In this document: positions 18,546 through 27,922 of the stretch, one piece after another
Layout of the letters: each line of letters begins with the position of its first letter
How positions within the stretch are numbered: the first letter of the stretch is position 1
DNA from: Alteromonadaceae bacterium 2753L.S.0a.02
Lineage (GTDB): Bacteria; Pseudomonadota; Gammaproteobacteria; Pseudomonadales; Cellvibrionaceae
Assembly: GCA_007827375.1 (NCBI GenBank)
Contig: VISH01000001.1
Location: 62,001-126,000, forward strand
Direction of reading: 5' to 3'
DNA length: 64,000 bases
Position numbers and translations under genes: made by a program
The notes under the pieces: generated by a model
What the model was told of the DNA's origin: nothing
Seen by the model: the letters and a program-made list of their open reading frames with translations, nothing else
Database searches by the model: none

Positions 18546-19808
18546 TTAACCGGGTACGCGGCGAATATTGACACCCAGTTGTTGCAGCTTTTCTTCAATA
18601 CACTCGTAGCCACGATCGATGTGGTAAATACGATCCACCACGGTTTCCCCCTCTGCCACCATACCTGCAATCACCAGGCTCGCAGAGGCACGTAAATCGG
18701 AGGCCATCACCGGAGCACCTTTTAAGCGTGTCACTCCAGTAATCAGCGCGGTATTACCCTCAAGCGTGATATTCGCGCCCATGCGATTAAGTTCATTCAC
18801 TTGAATAAGCCGATTTTCAAAAATCGTTTCGGTGACGGCACTCGACCCGTCGGCCACGGCATTCATCGCGGTGAACTGACTTTGCATGTCGGTCGGAAAT
18901 GCCGGGTAAGGTGCTGTACGCAGGTTGACACCTCGCGGCCGCGCACCCTGCATATCCAAACTGATGGTGGTTTCACCCACTTCGATTTTAGCCCCGGCCT
19001 CTTCGAGTTTTTGAATCACCACCTGGAGTATATCGGCACGGGTATCCCGCAATCGTATCGAACCGCCGGTGGCCGCAGCAGCGACCAAGTAGGTACCGGT
19101 TTCAATACGATCAGGCATCACGGTGTAAGTACAGCCGTGCAAACTGTCGACGCCTTCTATTTCCAGAATCGCCGAACCGATTCCCGAAATCTTCGCCCCC
19201 ATGGCAACCAGGCACTCTGCCAGGTCGACGATTTCAGGTTCCCGTGCAGCGTTTTCCAGAATGGTTTTACCTTTCGCCAACACCGCGGCCATGAGCAGAT
19301 TTTCGGTGCCGCCCACGGTTACTTTGTCCATCACGAAATGAGCCCCGCGTAAACCTTGCGGGGCGCGGGCGCGAATGTAGCCGCCGTCAACATCAATCTC
19401 AGCACCCATAGCCTCGAGGCCGCGCAAGTGAATGTCTACGGGACGACTGCCAATGGCGCAACCGCCAGGAAACGACACATCGGCTTTACCATAACGCGCC
19501 AAAGTTGGCCCCAACACCAGAATGGAAGCCCGCATGGTTTTCACAAGTTCGTAGGGTGCTTCAGTATCGCTGAGTGAACCGGGGTCAATTTCGACCGCCA
19601 TCTTTTCATTAATCGTCACGCCAACACCCATGCATCGTAGCAAGGCCAGCATGGTAGTGATGTCGTTAAGGTGTGGCAGGTTGCAAATAGTCATCGGTCC
19701 ATCAGCAAGCAGGCATGCCGCGAGAATGGGTAGACCGGAATTCTTGGAACCAGAAATGCGAATTTCCCCGCTGATGCGAGTGCCGCCCTGGATAATTAGC
19801 TTGTCCAT
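18546..19808 (-). CDS. murA: UDP-N-acetylglucosamine 1-carboxyvinyltransferase
   Basis: 420 residues. MurA transfers enolpyruvate from PEP to UDP-GlcNAc, the first committed step of peptidoglycan synthesis. K22 (GSKNSGLP) and C117 in GGCAIGSRPVD, the fosfomycin-target cysteine, are both present. It lies 8 bases after ibaG. The murA-ibaG-mla order is common in gammaproteobacteria. Confidence 0.97.
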   Translation of the reverse strand: MDKLIIQGGTRISGEIRISGSKNSGLPILAACLLADGPMTICNLPHLNDITTMLALLRCMGVGVTINEKMAVEIDPGSLSDTEAPYELVKTMRASILVLGPTLARYGKADVSFPGGCAIGSRPVDIHLRGLEAMGAEIDVDGGYIRARAPQGLRGAHFVMDKVTVGGTENLLMAAVLAKGKTILENAAREPEIVDLAECLVAMGAKISGIGSAILEIEGVDSLHGCTYTVMPDRIETGTYLVAAAATGGSIRLRDTRADILQVVIQKLEEAGAKIEVGETTISLDMQGARPRGVNLRTAPYPAFPTDMQSQFTAMNAVADGSSAVTETIFENRLIQVNELNRMGANITLEGNTALITGVTRLKGAPVMASDLRASASLVIAGMVAEGETVVDRIYHIDRGYECIEEKLQQLGVNIRRVPG

Positions 19809-19816
19809 TTAGCCAC

Positions 19817-20059
19817 CTAGCTGCGGGCGGCGTTTTCGGCGGGAGTGAGGGTTTTCATTTGGAAGGCGTGGATAACACCGCTGGAAATTTGCTCATTTAG
19901 CGCAGCGTACACCAGTTGCTGACGTTTTACCGGCATTAGCCCTTCGAATGCGGTCGATACAATCACAGCGGCAATGTGTTTACCGTCTTCACTGACAACT
20001 TGCGCCGTACATTCGGGAAGTGTGGATTCTAACAGGGCTTTAATTTCATCTGGCTGCAT
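19817..20059 (-). CDS. ibaG: BolA-family protein IbaG (YrbA)
   Basis: 80 residues of the BolA fold, acid-stress or Fe-S related together with monothiol glutaredoxins. The core AVIVSTAFEGLMPVKRQQLVY..L is typical. I chose ATG 20059 (MQPDEIK) over the longer frame from 20155 because AAGGTG lies upstream and IbaG proteins have this length. It sits between mlaC and murA; mlaB, usually found there, is absent. Confidence 0.88.
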   Translation of the reverse strand: MQPDEIKALLESTLPECTAQVVSEDGKHIAAVIVSTAFEGLMPVKRQQLVYAALNEQISSGVIHAFQMKTLTPAENAARS

Positions 20060-20173
20060 GGTTTGGCACCTTGGTTTTGGGCGCGGGCGAGCTTGTACAG
20101 GCCCGAGCCCAGTCAAAAAGGCCGCCATTTTAATCAAAAAGCGGAAGCTTGGCACCCGCTCTGGATCATATTC

Positions 20174-20839
20174 TTAGCTCTTGGCAGACCAGCCATCGAT
20201 TGCCGCCTGTAAATCGCCTTTACTGTCTTTTACACCCTGTGCAAACTGACTGCGAAAGGTTTTGCCCAGATTCACGCCGTCAAGCACCACATTCAAGACC
20301 TTCCAGTTACCCGATTTACCCCGTCCAAGAGAGTAAACCACCAGATTGGAGCCCTCGGGTCCGGAAACCTTCTGCACAATGCTGGCTTTGTTTTTCAATA
20401 CTTGGCTTTTATCGTCAAGAATTTCGATGTTCAAATCGATATTGCTGGACATGCCCTTCACCAGGGTCTCCACCAAACTGCGTTTGAAAGTGCCCACAAA
20501 CTGCTGTTTTTGGGTACCGGTTGCCTGATTCCAATAGGTTTCCCCCATGACATTTTTGGCAATAAAGTCGAAGCTCACCGAAGGGTCGAGCAACGCTTCC
20601 ACCTTGCCGTAAAAAGTCTCGGGGTCTTTTTTCAATTCCTCGTTACCGTTCTTCGCCAACTCGAGCAATTGATCTGTGACGGTTTGCACCACTACCTGCG
20701 GCCCCTGCATGTTGCTTTCTTCAGGCTGTCGCGGGGGCTGCTCTGCCATACTCGCAGCAGTCACAAACAAGGTAAAACCCGCCAATATGCCGGTGATCTG
20801 CGGTAACCTGAACCACTTGATTGGGTTAATCTGTTTCAC
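20174..20839 (-). CDS. mlaC: Periplasmic phospholipid-binding protein MlaC (Ttg2D)
   Basis: 221 residues with an N-terminal signal segment (about 1-33). The Tol_Tol_Ttg2 domain covers about 48-210 (LLDPSVSFDFIAKNVMGETYW, VKSLGRGKSGNWKVLNVVLDGVNLG-like stretch). MlaC carries phospholipids between the outer-membrane MlaA complex and the inner-membrane MlaFEDB transporter. Oddly, mlaF, mlaE, mlaD and mlaB are not beside it: the next gene upstream is yrbG on the other strand, and ibaG follows directly. Confidence 0.92.
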   Translation of the reverse strand: MKQINPIKWFRLPQITGILAGFTLFVTAASMAEQPPRQPEESNMQGPQVVVQTVTDQLLELAKNGNEELKKDPETFYGKVEALLDPSVSFDFIAKNVMGETYWNQATGTQKQQFVGTFKRSLVETLVKGMSSNIDLNIEILDDKSQVLKNKASIVQKVSGPEGSNLVVYSLGRGKSGNWKVLNVVLDGVNLGKTFRSQFAQGVKDSKGDLQAAIDGWSAKS

Positions 20840-21088
20840 TTAAAGCTCTCCTGTCGATGTGTTTGACCTGGAATTTTCAATCTCCAGGCCCATATTAAAT
20901 GCGGTTGTATGAACACAGGCTGACTGTTGTTACACGATTGTTGCACTGCGATTGGCGCACACTTAAGATGGCGGCCCCATTAGCAAGCCTTACCATCGTT
21001 AACGCTTTTGGCGGGGATTGTATTCCCTAACAGGTACCCAAACCGTTACCGATTGTGTACCCGCATCACGCCACACCGAGTTTTGTCT

Positions 21089-22087
21089 ATGCTGGATTCC
21101 GTACCACAGGTTGTACTTATCGCACTTGCGATTTTAGCGGGTTTTGCCGGGCTCATTTGGAGCGCCGACCGTTTCGTCGCCGGTAGCGCGGCCATCGCCA
21201 AAAGTTTTGGCGTTGCCCCGCTGGTCATCGGTCTCACTATTGTTTCATTCGGTACCTCGGCCCCCGAGATAATGGTGTCGATAAGTGCTTCTTTAAAGGG
21301 GGCGGGTGATTTGGCAGTCGGTAATGCCTTGGGTTCCAACATTGCTAATATGGGTTTGGTACTTGCCGCCACTGCCTTGGTCGCCACAATTCCGGTACAG
21401 CGACACCTCCTAAAAGACGAATTACCCATACTATTTTTGGTTTGCCTTGTGGCAGGTTTTTTTCTGTACGATTCCGTATTGTCTCGCTGGGAGTCTGCCG
21501 CACTTCTAATAGGCCTGGTGCCAGCCATTTACTATCTGGTACGAATGAAACAAGGTGAACTTTCCGCAACGGAAATCGCCGAGGAAGAAGCCATTCCAGA
21601 GATGAGTCGCACTCGGGCCTTCGGATGGTTTCTCATTGGCCTCGCAGCCCTGATGCTAAGTTCCGAAGTTTTGGTTTGGGGGGCAAAAACTGCAGCCGCA
21701 CTGGCGGGGGTCAGCCCCCTGGTCATCGGTTTAACCGTCATTGCTCTGGGAACCAGTCTTCCGGAGCTGGCGGCGTCGATGGTCAGCGCCCTGAAAGGTC
21801 ATCACGACATAGCGCTCGGGAACATTTTGGGTTCCAACATGTTTAACTTAATGGCAGTGATGTCAATTCCCGGCCTCGCCAAACCACTCACAATGGATGA
21901 TGATGTTTTCGCACGGGATTACGGTGCGATGATGGCGCTCACAGTACTCTTGGCGTTACTCATCGGTATTTCGTTCTGGATGAGTAAAAAAGCGAGTGGT
22001 GAAGGGGCTTTGGGAAAAACAGCCGGCATTTTTCTGCTTTGCGGTTATATTGCTTATTATCTGGTGCTCTACAAAACAGCGGCTTAA
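21089..22087 (+). CDS. yrbG: YrbG-like Ca2+/Na+:H+ antiporter (CaCA family)
   Basis: 332 residues with ten or eleven membrane helices in two inverted halves. The alpha-repeat motifs GLTIVSFGTSAPE and GLTVIALGTSLPE carry the ion-binding acidic residues. Start placed at ATG 21089 (MLDSVPQ), which begins the first helix; the open frame goes back to 21008 without a credible signal. It heads the conserved yrbG-kdsD-kdsC-lptC-lptA-lptB run. Confidence 0.9.
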   Translation: MLDSVPQVVLIALAILAGFAGLIWSADRFVAGSAAIAKSFGVAPLVIGLTIVSFGTSAPEIMVSISASLKGAGDLAVGNALGSNIANMGLVLAATALVATIPVQRHLLKDELPILFLVCLVAGFFLYDSVLSRWESAALLIGLVPAIYYLVRMKQGELSATEIAEEEAIPEMSRTRAFGWFLIGLAALMLSSEVLVWGAKTAAALAGVSPLVIGLTVIALGTSLPELAASMVSALKGHHDIALGNILGSNMFNLMAVMSIPGLAKPLTMDDDVFARDYGAMMALTVLLALLIGISFWMSKKASGEGALGKTAGIFLLCGYIAYYLVLYKTAA

Positions 22088-22093
22088 TACACC

Positions 22094-23062
22094 ATGACAC
22101 AATTCGACTTTCAGCAATCCGCATTGCGCACCATTGCGCTGGAACTCGCTGCCGTTGCGGAGCTCGAAAAACGCATCGACAAAGAATTCGTTGCCTGTTG
22201 TGAAAAACTGATGCAGTGCCAGGGCCGGGTTATTGTTTCCGGCATGGGAAAATCCGGGCATGTCGGCAAAAAAATCGCTGCAACACTTGCCAGCACAGGT
22301 ACACCGGCGTTTTTTGTTCACCCCGGAGAGGCCAGTCACGGGGATATGGGTATGATTACCCGCGATGACATCTTTCTGTGCATTTCCAATTCGGGTAATT
22401 CCCCCGAACTGGTGGCGATAATCCCGCTCATCAAACGCCTCGGCATACCCATCGTGGCAATGACCGGTAAACGGGCCAGCCCGCTTGGAGAAGTGGCAGA
22501 CTTGGTTCTGGATATCAGCGTAAGCTCGGAAGCCTGTCCACTCGATTTGGCACCCACCTCCAGCACCACAGTGACCATCGTGCTCGGTGACGCCCTGGCG
22601 ATTGCATTACTTGAGGCACGGGGTTTCACTGCTGAAGATTTCGCGTTTTCACACCCAGGCGGCGCGTTGGGACGTCGCTTACTGCTGCATGTTTGCGACG
22701 TTATGCACGGTGGCGACGCGCTTCCTGTAGTGAGCAGCGATACGCCTTTGCTCGCAGCCTTGGGAGAAATGAGTCAAAAAGGTTTCGGTATTACCACTGT
22801 TGTGGATAACAACCGGCAGTTGCTGGGGGTGTTTACCGATGGTGACTTGCGACGCTGCCTGGACCGTGATGTCGATGTAAAAAACTCCACCATTGGTGAA
22901 GTGATGAGTCGTGGCGGCCGCACGGTGTCGCCACAAGCGCTGGCAGCCGAAGCCTTTAATTTGATGGAAACCCATAAAATTACTGCCTTGGTTGTGGCCG
23001 AAAATAATCAACCGCTCGGCATTCTTCACATGCACGACATGCTACAAGCCGGCCTGGTGTAA
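22094..23062 (+). CDS. kdsD: Arabinose-5-phosphate isomerase
   Basis: 322 residues. An N-terminal SIS sugar-isomerase domain (GMGKSGHVGKKIAATLASTGTP-type loop, HPGEASHGD) is followed by two CBS domains from about 205. KdsD turns ribulose-5-phosphate into arabinose-5-phosphate, the start of KDO synthesis for LPS. Six bases after yrbG and 23 before kdsC. Confidence 0.96.
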   Translation: MTQFDFQQSALRTIALELAAVAELEKRIDKEFVACCEKLMQCQGRVIVSGMGKSGHVGKKIAATLASTGTPAFFVHPGEASHGDMGMITRDDIFLCISNSGNSPELVAIIPLIKRLGIPIVAMTGKRASPLGEVADLVLDISVSSEACPLDLAPTSSTTVTIVLGDALAIALLEARGFTAEDFAFSHPGGALGRRLLLHVCDVMHGGDALPVVSSDTPLLAALGEMSQKGFGITTVVDNNRQLLGVFTDGDLRRCLDRDVDVKNSTIGEVMSRGGRTVSPQALAAEAFNLMETHKITALVVAENNQPLGILHMHDMLQAGLV

Positions 23063-23085
23063 GCCACCCCACAATAGGATCTCTA

Positions 23086-23652
23086 ATGAAGCACCTGTCA
23101 CTCGACGAAATAAACCACAAAGCTGCGCAGATTAAGCTGTTACTGCTTGACGTCGATGGCGTGCTTACCGATGGCAAACTCTACTTCAGCAACGATGGCC
23201 ATGAGTTAAAAGCGTTTAATACACTGGATGGTCACGGCATAAAGATGCTGCGTAAATCCGGCGTCGAGGTGGGCATTATCACGGGGAGAACCAGCCAGCT
23301 GGTGACGAAACGCGCCTCTGACCTCGGCGTTCAGTTACTGATACAAGGCCGCGAAGATAAATTCACGGCGCTGCAGGAGCTGCTTGAAAACTTTCCCTGT
23401 CCGCTGGACCAAATCGCGTTCATGGGTGATGACTACCCCGATCTAACGGTGATGTGTCGCGTTGGTCTGGCGCTCACCGTTCCAAATGCACATCACGCCG
23501 TCGCAGAGCAGGCCCACTGGCAAAGCTCGTTAAAAGGTGGCGAGGGCGCAGTGCGTGAAGCCTGCGATCTAATCATGCGCGCTCAGAATACCTTCGACAA
23601 TGCGTTGGCCGCTTATACCCAAGGTTCTTCTCCCCAAGGGGCCAGCAACTGA
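23086..23652 (+). CDS. kdsC: KDO-8-phosphate phosphatase
   Basis: 188 residues of the HAD fold without a cap. Motif I LLDVDGVLTDG and motif III MGDDYPDL are clear. It removes phosphate from KDO-8-phosphate. Its stop overlaps the lptC start (TGATG), so translation is coupled. Confidence 0.96.
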   Translation: MKHLSLDEINHKAAQIKLLLLDVDGVLTDGKLYFSNDGHELKAFNTLDGHGIKMLRKSGVEVGIITGRTSQLVTKRASDLGVQLLIQGREDKFTALQELLENFPCPLDQIAFMGDDYPDLTVMCRVGLALTVPNAHHAVAEQAHWQSSLKGGEGAVREACDLIMRAQNTFDNALAAYTQGSSPQGASN

Positions 23653-24290
23653 TGCGCAACAATCGCGTTTACATCCTGCTCATTGCACTCGGTATTGCCA
23701 GTATTGTGATGATGTGGGACTCCTCTGAAAACGTGATTACACCACCAAAATCAGCGCCAGCACCTCAGATCCCCTACGCATTCGCCGAGGACGCATCCAC
23801 TGAATATTTTGGCGATGCTGGAGTGCTGGAGTACTCCTTCACGGCCGATCGTCTTGAGCATTTTCGCAAGGAATCAGACGATGCAGCCATTCCACCGGAA
23901 GAATACACCCTGGTAAATAGCCCGCATTTTGTGGTGTATCAGGAGCACACGCCCTGGCATATCGAATCCCAGGAGGGCAAACTCACCCGAGCTGACGAAC
24001 AAATACTGCTGTGGAATCAAGTGCGCATCTGGCAGGAAGTGCCCGATTCCGACAACCCAGACGAGCCGCTTGCAACTCACCCAGACAACTCTGAATTGAG
24101 CACCGAAAAACTTTTTATAAACCCAGTGGAAAAAGTCGCGCACACCGAAGAGCCTGTTAAAATAACAACGCCCTACGGCAAAATAACCGCCGTTGGTATG
24201 AGCGCTGACTTTAAGTCACGTAAAATACAGCTTGAGTCGCGCGTGCAAGCCATCCACCGAATTCCCGAAGACCGCAGTTTCAACCCATGA
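23652..24290 (+). CDS. lptC: LPS export protein LptC
   Basis: 212 residues with one N-terminal membrane helix (about 6-22) and a periplasmic beta-jellyroll. LptC joins the LptBFG transporter to the periplasmic LptA bridge. The sequence is poorly conserved; the call rests on the fold-typical pattern (FTADRLEHF, TPYGKITAVGM) and the place between kdsC and lptA. It overlaps both neighbours by a few bases. Confidence 0.9.
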   Translation: MRNNRVYILLIALGIASIVMMWDSSENVITPPKSAPAPQIPYAFAEDASTEYFGDAGVLEYSFTADRLEHFRKESDDAAIPPEEYTLVNSPHFVVYQEHTPWHIESQEGKLTRADEQILLWNQVRIWQEVPDSDNPDEPLATHPDNSELSTEKLFINPVEKVAHTEEPVKITTPYGKITAVGMSADFKSRKIQLESRVQAIHRIPEDRSFNP

Positions 24291-24862
24291 AAGCATTTAG
24301 CCGAGTTTCCAACGCGTGGTTTATTCGCATCCTGTTGCTGGCGGGCTATCCTGGCTGGGTTGCTGCTTTACCAGATGACCGTTTTCAAAATCTAAGCATC
24401 TCTGCAGATTCTGCCGAACTGGACGACCTCAGTGGTACCACAACCTACGCCGGTGGCGTTGTGGTGGAGCAAGGCAGTATGAAAATTAAGGCGGAGAAAG
24501 TCGTCATTTACGGCCGTAAAGATACCTACACCAAGGTGGTTGCTACGGGTGCTCCGGCACGCTTGAGCCAGATCCCAAAAGCGGGACAGGAACCCGTTAC
24601 CGCGCGGGCCAACCGCATGGAATATCAAATACCCAGTGAAACCTTGATCCTTCTTGATAACGCCGCATTCAGCCAGGAAGGCACCAGTTTGAGCGGTAAT
24701 CGCATCGAATACGACGTGAAACGTGCCGTTGTTAAAGCCGGCGGCAAAGCCGATGCTGAAGGCGATAATCGCCGGGTACGCATGGTTATTCCCCCCAAGG
24801 CGATGAGTAAAGAAGAAGAACAACCAACCAGCCGCGAAAGCAGCGAGACCGAACAACAATAA
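24287..24862 (+). CDS. lptA: LPS transport periplasmic protein LptA
   Basis: 191 residues with a signal peptide ending near AALP (about 28). The OstA/LptA domain spans about 33-165 (ISADSAELDDLSGTTTYAGGVVVEQGSMKIKA-like pattern split over strands). LptA forms the periplasmic bridge for LPS. Acidic, low-complexity tail. ATGA overlap with lptC. Confidence 0.94.
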   Translation: MKAFSRVSNAWFIRILLLAGYPGWVAALPDDRFQNLSISADSAELDDLSGTTTYAGGVVVEQGSMKIKAEKVVIYGRKDTYTKVVATGAPARLSQIPKAGQEPVTARANRMEYQIPSETLILLDNAAFSQEGTSLSGNRIEYDVKRAVVKAGGKADAEGDNRRVRMVIPPKAMSKEEEQPTSRESSETEQQ

Positions 24863-24866
24863 CTAC

Positions 24867-25592
24867 ATGCCACAACTTTCTGCGAAACACCTCGCCAAAA
24901 GCTACAAAGGCCGCAAAGTCGTTATCGACGTTTCCATCAGCGTCGAAAGCGGCCAGATTGTGGGCTTACTTGGCCCCAATGGCGCCGGCAAAACCACCTG
25001 TTTCTATATGATTGCAGGCATAGTAAAGGCGGATCGCGGCGACATTCACATTGGCGACAAGCGCATTACCCACCTGCCCATGCACGAACGCGCCCGCGCA
25101 GGGCTTGGTTATCTTCCCCAGGAGGCGTCGGTGTTTCGCAAGCTGAGCGTTGCAGACAACATTATGGCGATTCTGGAAACCCGCAAAGACCTGAATCGTC
25201 AACAACGCCGTGACACCATGGAAAAACTGCTCGATGAATTTCACATCCAGCATATTCGCAACAGCCTCGGCATGGCGCTGTCTGGCGGAGAGAGGCGCAG
25301 AGTGGAAATAGCCAGAGCACTTGCCACCGAGCCAGATTTTGTGTTGCTGGATGAGCCTTTTGCCGGTGTCGACCCCATTTCAGTCAGCGATATCAAACAA
25401 ATCGTGCAACATCTGAAAAATCGCGGTATTGGCGTGCTGATAACAGACCACAATGTTCGTGAGACCTTGGATATTTGTGAAAAAGCCTATATCGTATCGG
25501 AAGGTCACATTATTGCCGAAGGCAGCTCTGCCGATGTGTTGAGCAATAAGAAGGTACGAGAGGTTTACCTGGGCCAGCATTTCCACCTCTAG
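24867..25592 (+). CDS. lptB: LPS export ABC ATPase LptB
   Basis: 241 residues. Walker A LLGPNGAGKTT, signature LSGGERRRVEIARAL and Walker B VLLDEPFAGVD are complete. LptB drives LPS extraction from the inner membrane with LptF and LptG, which are not in this window. Four bases after lptA. Confidence 0.97.
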   Translation: MPQLSAKHLAKSYKGRKVVIDVSISVESGQIVGLLGPNGAGKTTCFYMIAGIVKADRGDIHIGDKRITHLPMHERARAGLGYLPQEASVFRKLSVADNIMAILETRKDLNRQQRRDTMEKLLDEFHIQHIRNSLGMALSGGERRRVEIARALATEPDFVLLDEPFAGVDPISVSDIKQIVQHLKNRGIGVLITDHNVRETLDICEKAYIVSEGHIIAEGSSADVLSNKKVREVYLGQHFHL

Positions 25593-25627
25593 ACCATTTT
25601 TCTGACCGATTACCAAATAACTTGACA

Positions 25628-25644
25628 AACGTAACGTTTACGTT
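25628..25644. promoter_or_regulatory. Operator-like 7-3-7 palindrome upstream of rpoN
   Basis: Arms AACGTAA and TTACGTT around CGT form a perfect inverted repeat 36 bases after lptB and 158 before rpoN. A TTGACA hexamer lies at 25622-25627, directly beside it. A regulator site over an rpoN promoter is possible; no fitting -10 at normal spacing was seen. Confidence 0.35.
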
Positions 25645-25801
25645 CTCACCGCGGCATAATCTTTGCTTCAAAAATTGCTCAATTTTATTGCACCTGGCAC
25701 ACAGCAGGACTACACTAGGGCGACTTTAAAGCGTGACCCAAATCGGAACACGCCAACCCAAACCGCAGTTCGCTAACTAACCAGATGCAGTATTCCACAC
25801 T

Positions 25802-27316
25802 ATGAAGCAGTCTCTCCAGTTAAAGCTGGGCCAGCAGCTCACCATGACGCCCCAGCTGCAACAGGCCATTCGGCTTTTGCAACTTTCCACCCTCGACCTT
25901 CAGGCAGAGATCCAGGAAGCGCTGGATTCCAACCCGATGCTGGAAATGGAAGAAGACAATACTGGTGACGACAACAGTAGCGAGCAGGCTAGTAATCAAC
26001 AAGCTGAGCTAAACGGCAAAGAACACGACAAAACCGAAGCCAGCAATGACACAGACACCAGCGGGGAACAACAGTCTGGCGATAGCGACTGGAACGAAGA
26101 CAACATTCCAACCGACCTCGCGGTAGACACCAGTTGGGACGATATTTACGAACCCACGCCCAGTGGCACCGGCCTGGCTAAACCTGACAACGACGATTAC
26201 GACTTCGAATCGCGACGCGGCACATCAGAAACGCTGCAAGACCATCTCAGCTGGCAGCTTAACCTCACGCCAATGTCTGCACGCGATAAAGACATCGCCG
26301 AAGCCATTATTGACGCGGTTACGCCCAGCGGCTTGTTGGGGCAAACGCTGGAAGATATCTTCTCGGGTCTTGAAGGCCACCACGAAGAACTGGAAATGGA
26401 CGAAGTGCTGGCCGTGCTGCACCGTATCCAACAGTTTGATCCTCCCGGCGTGCTCAGCCAGGACGTTCGCGAGTGCCTGTTGATTCAGCTTAATCAGTTG
26501 CAAAGCAACAGCGAAGATGTGTTACACGCCAAAGCTCTTGTGAGAGATTACCTCGAATTACTTGGCGCACGCGATTTCAAACAATTGATGCGCAAACTGA
26601 AATTAAAGGAGCCGGAATTACAGGCAGCGGTTGAGGTTATTCAGGGCTTGAACCCACGCCCCGGCGAGCAAATTGGAAGCGACGAAACCGAGTATGTGGT
26701 GCCCGACGTTTTTGTGAACAAGGTAAATAACCGCTGGATGGTGCAGCTCAACCCCGATATTGCACCGCGCCTGCGTATCAATACAGATTATGCCTCGCTG
26801 GTAAAACGCGCCGATTCCAGCGCCGACAATACTTTTTTACGAGATAATCTTCAGGAAGCCCGCTGGTTTTTAAAAAGCCTGCAAAGCCGCAACGAAACAC
26901 TGTTAAAAGTCGCCAGCTGCATCGTTGAAAAACAACAGGGCTTTCTCGATTTCGGGCCGGAAGCCATGAAACCCATGGTATTGCACGATGTCGCTGAAAT
27001 TGTTGAGATGCACGAATCCACAATTTCGCGTGTCACTACGCAAAAATACATGCACACCCCGCAAGGCATTTTCGAATTAAAGTATTTTTTCTCGAGTCAC
27101 GTTGCTACAGAATCCGGCGGCGAGTGCTCGTCTACTGCAATTCGAGCTATTATTAAAAAACTCATTGCTGCAGAAAACCCACGTAAACCCTTAAGCGATT
27201 CCAAAATCACCGGGTTACTTGCTGAACAGGGAATTAAAGTTGCGCGAAGAACAATCGCCAAGTACCGGGAATCATTAAATATTCCGCCCTCAAATGAACG
27301 CAAGCGACTGGTGTAG
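25802..27316 (+). CDS. rpoN: RNA polymerase sigma-54 factor
   Basis: 504 residues. Region I is Gln/Leu-rich (LGQQLTMTPQLQQAIRLLQLS), followed by an acidic region II, a core-binding domain, a helix-turn-helix (HESTISRVTTQKYM) and the RpoN box (ARRTIAKYRE). It directs transcription that needs enhancer-binding ATPases. It stands after lptB and before ptsN as in other gammaproteobacteria, but hpf is absent. Confidence 0.97.
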   Translation: MKQSLQLKLGQQLTMTPQLQQAIRLLQLSTLDLQAEIQEALDSNPMLEMEEDNTGDDNSSEQASNQQAELNGKEHDKTEASNDTDTSGEQQSGDSDWNEDNIPTDLAVDTSWDDIYEPTPSGTGLAKPDNDDYDFESRRGTSETLQDHLSWQLNLTPMSARDKDIAEAIIDAVTPSGLLGQTLEDIFSGLEGHHEELEMDEVLAVLHRIQQFDPPGVLSQDVRECLLIQLNQLQSNSEDVLHAKALVRDYLELLGARDFKQLMRKLKLKEPELQAAVEVIQGLNPRPGEQIGSDETEYVVPDVFVNKVNNRWMVQLNPDIAPRLRINTDYASLVKRADSSADNTFLRDNLQEARWFLKSLQSRNETLLKVASCIVEKQQGFLDFGPEAMKPMVLHDVAEIVEMHESTISRVTTQKYMHTPQGIFELKYFFSSHVATESGGECSSTAIRAIIKKLIAAENPRKPLSDSKITGLLAEQGIKVARRTIAKYRESLNIPPSNERKRLV

Positions 27317-27387
27317 CGCTAAAGCTTTATAACGCTAGCACTATTGGCAACCAAAATTTATGCGATCAAATTGAGTCTAAAGTAGGC

Positions 27388-27415
27388 TTGGATCTGTAAA
27401 TAATACTGGTAGAAT
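27388..27415 (+). promoter_or_regulatory. Possible sigma-70 promoter for ptsN
   Basis: TTGGAT (27388-27393) and TAGAAT (27410-27415) are 16 bases apart, 45 bases before the ptsN start. Good but not exceptional match. Confidence 0.35.
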
Positions 27416-27459
27416 GCGCGCCGGATCTCCCTGCAGCCCAGATATTCAAGCGAGCCACT

Positions 27460-27912
27460 ATGCAGATATCTTCCATTCTCAAGGCAAACTGTACCAGAGC
27501 GAAAATTTCTGGTGGTAGCAAAAAAAGACTTATCGAAACACTCGCAGGCATATTTGCAAACGCTGAGGAATCTTTGGATGAAACTGAACTGTTTCAACAC
27601 ATGATTGCTCGCGAGCGTTTAGGGTCTACCGGTATTGGTGGCGGCATTGCGATACCCCATTGCCGCTTTAACACCGGCGGCGCGACCTTGTGTGCCTGTA
27701 TTACCCTCGACGAAGGTATCGACTTTGATGCAGTGGATGGCAAGCCTGTCGACTTGGTGTTCGCCATGCTGGTACCTGAAGATGCCCAAGACGAGCACCT
27801 GCAAACCCTGGCATCACTGGCGGAGACGCTCCAAAATGCAGATTTCGTAAAACGTCTTCGCACTTGTAATAGCGATCAGGAATTGTTTAAAGTCGCGTCT
27901 AGTGTAAACTGA
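27460..27912 (+). CDS. ptsN: Nitrogen-PTS phosphocarrier EIIA-Ntr
   Basis: 150 residues of the EIIA fructose/mannitol-type fold. H67 in GGIAIPHCRF is the phosphorylation site. It takes phosphate from NPr (ptsO, in this cluster) and regulates potassium, nitrogen and envelope functions rather than moving sugar. Gene order rpoN-ptsN-rapZ-ptsO is conserved. Confidence 0.95.
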   Translation: MQISSILKANCTRAKISGGSKKRLIETLAGIFANAEESLDETELFQHMIARERLGSTGIGGGIAIPHCRFNTGGATLCACITLDEGIDFDAVDGKPVDLVFAMLVPEDAQDEHLQTLASLAETLQNADFVKRLRTCNSDQELFKVASSVN

Positions 27913-27922
27913 CGCCTCCACT

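Noticed and set aside
19817..20155. Long form of ibaG, or a leftover mlaB
   Set aside because: The extra residues have no STAS-domain pattern, and a ribosome site supports ATG 20059.
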